Shown here one piece after another: positions 63,222 through 64,000 of a stretch of 64,000 bases of DNA. The stretch's first letter is position 1; each line of letters opens with the position of its first letter. A model generated the notes under the pieces. It did no database searches and had not been told where the DNA came from. It was given only the letters and a program-made list of their open reading frames with translations. Source of the stretch: Chrysomallon squamiferum (Eukaryota > Mollusca > Gastropoda > Neomphalida > Peltospiridae); assembly GCA_012295275.1 (NCBI GenBank), contig CM022672.1, positions 5,612,443-5,676,442 on the forward strand. The letters are read 5' to 3'. Position numbers and translations under genes: made by a program.

Positions 63222-64000
63222 AATAAATAAATAATAATCTGACATTACCTGTAATGTACTTTGTGTCAAGATGTCTTGACATCCGAAAAATATCAGCTGA
63301 TTTCCATGTCAAGATATAATTTAACATTAATATACTCGTCTATCGTAAACACGTAAGTTATTAAATGTCATCATCATTGCGGATGTGTGTTATTCTCAAA
63401 CTTAATTTTTAACAAAGATTATTATTTACATAAAATAAATATATCGATCACTAATTCGAAGATGTGTAAAAAGTATTAAATTAAGAATGTTAAAGTTTAA
63501 GAGTACACTTCAACATGAAACAAAAAAAAAAAAAAAAAAAAAAAAAATAAATAAAAATAAATAAAAATAAAAAATAAAATAATTAAAACAACAACAATCA
63601 CAAATTTTAAAGTAAAAGAGAAAAAAAAAGAGAAACAGTAATTAAAAAAAACCCACCCAAACAAACAAAAGATCCCACCTCCCCCACCCAGAAAAAAAAT
63701 AATAATAAAGAGAAAAAAACACACTGAATAATCCAAAGTTTATTTAACATGTTTCTTCATATTAACACAAATTCAATTAATAACTGCTACTTCTGTAGGC
63801 GAAGAAGGTTCATTCAGCATGCTACAGTGAAGACAAACAGATGAGAAAAAAAAACACCAAAAAAAAAAAAAAAAAAAAAAACCTTAATCATCTTGACGAA
63901 TGGCAGGAATACCTAAAAATGTGGCTTCCATACGTATTTTCAGACTGATGTATGTTTCGTGTGGGCAGTGTGCACAATTATTAGCTTAGGGAAACTGCAC
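62800..64000. other. AT-rich DNA, presumed intron of the gene starting at 62,448
   Basis: Contains (CAA)n/(AAT)n/(TAAA)n near 63165-63237, A-rich tracts near 63521-63580 and 63858-63880, and no exon I can support. The open frame 62900-63112 (+) has no domain or consistent splice phase. Confidence 0.5.

Overview
The window is animal nuclear DNA. It is strongly AT-rich, full of long di-, tri- and tetranucleotide microsatellites, and its genes have many small GT-AG exons. Three protein-coding genes can be read with confidence. The proteins are bilaterian-type. The repeat style, together with a GGAGTTATCTCCC-type motif (39191-39203) that I associate with mollusc genomes, suggests a mollusc, perhaps a gastropod. 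This placement is inference and not proven here.

Layout. 1-14,500 is gene-poor: a foldback (inverted-repeat) element at the left edge, a 2-kb cluster of huge microsatellites (about 2.2-4.2 kb), and several promoter-like segments. 14,593-20,023 (+) is a two-exon gene for a 1,710-aa nuclear protein. It has a SKI/SNO/DACH-type domain and, about 300 residues further on, a SKI-like CxxC-x11-HxH zinc site. 20-39.7 kb is non-coding or intronic-looking DNA with microsatellites, a CTCF-like site, a CpG-rich island and a few isolated exon-like segments. 39,824-50,509 (-) is a complete condensin I subunit G gene (NCAPG): 18 coding exons and 955 aa, with all splice phases consistent. An ETS-box promoter and a 5' UTR exon lie near 51 kb. 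56,857-60,457 (-) is a complete DCAF10 gene: 6 coding exons, 584 aa, a WD40 substrate receptor of CUL4-DDB1 ubiquitin ligase. At 62,448 (+) a well-formed first coding exon opens an unidentified gene that runs off the window.

The main unexpected structure is a diverged second copy (about 54,187-54,492) of the NCAPG promoter and 5' UTR exon. It lies 3.2 kb upstream of the original and directly in front of a minus-strand open frame with a predicted membrane segment (53,783-54,182). Other items of note are the unusual domain spacing of the SKI-superfamily protein, a MITE in an NCAPG intron, and a composite direct/inverted repeat near 61.6-61.9 kb.

The three clear genes are nuclear or chromatin-linked (corepressor-like factor, mitotic condensin, ubiquitin-ligase receptor). 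They are separate transcription units, and nothing shows that they work as one pathway. No rRNA, tRNA, CRISPR array or intact autonomous transposon was recognised. Exon boundaries were worked out by hand from GT-AG sites and reading-frame continuity.
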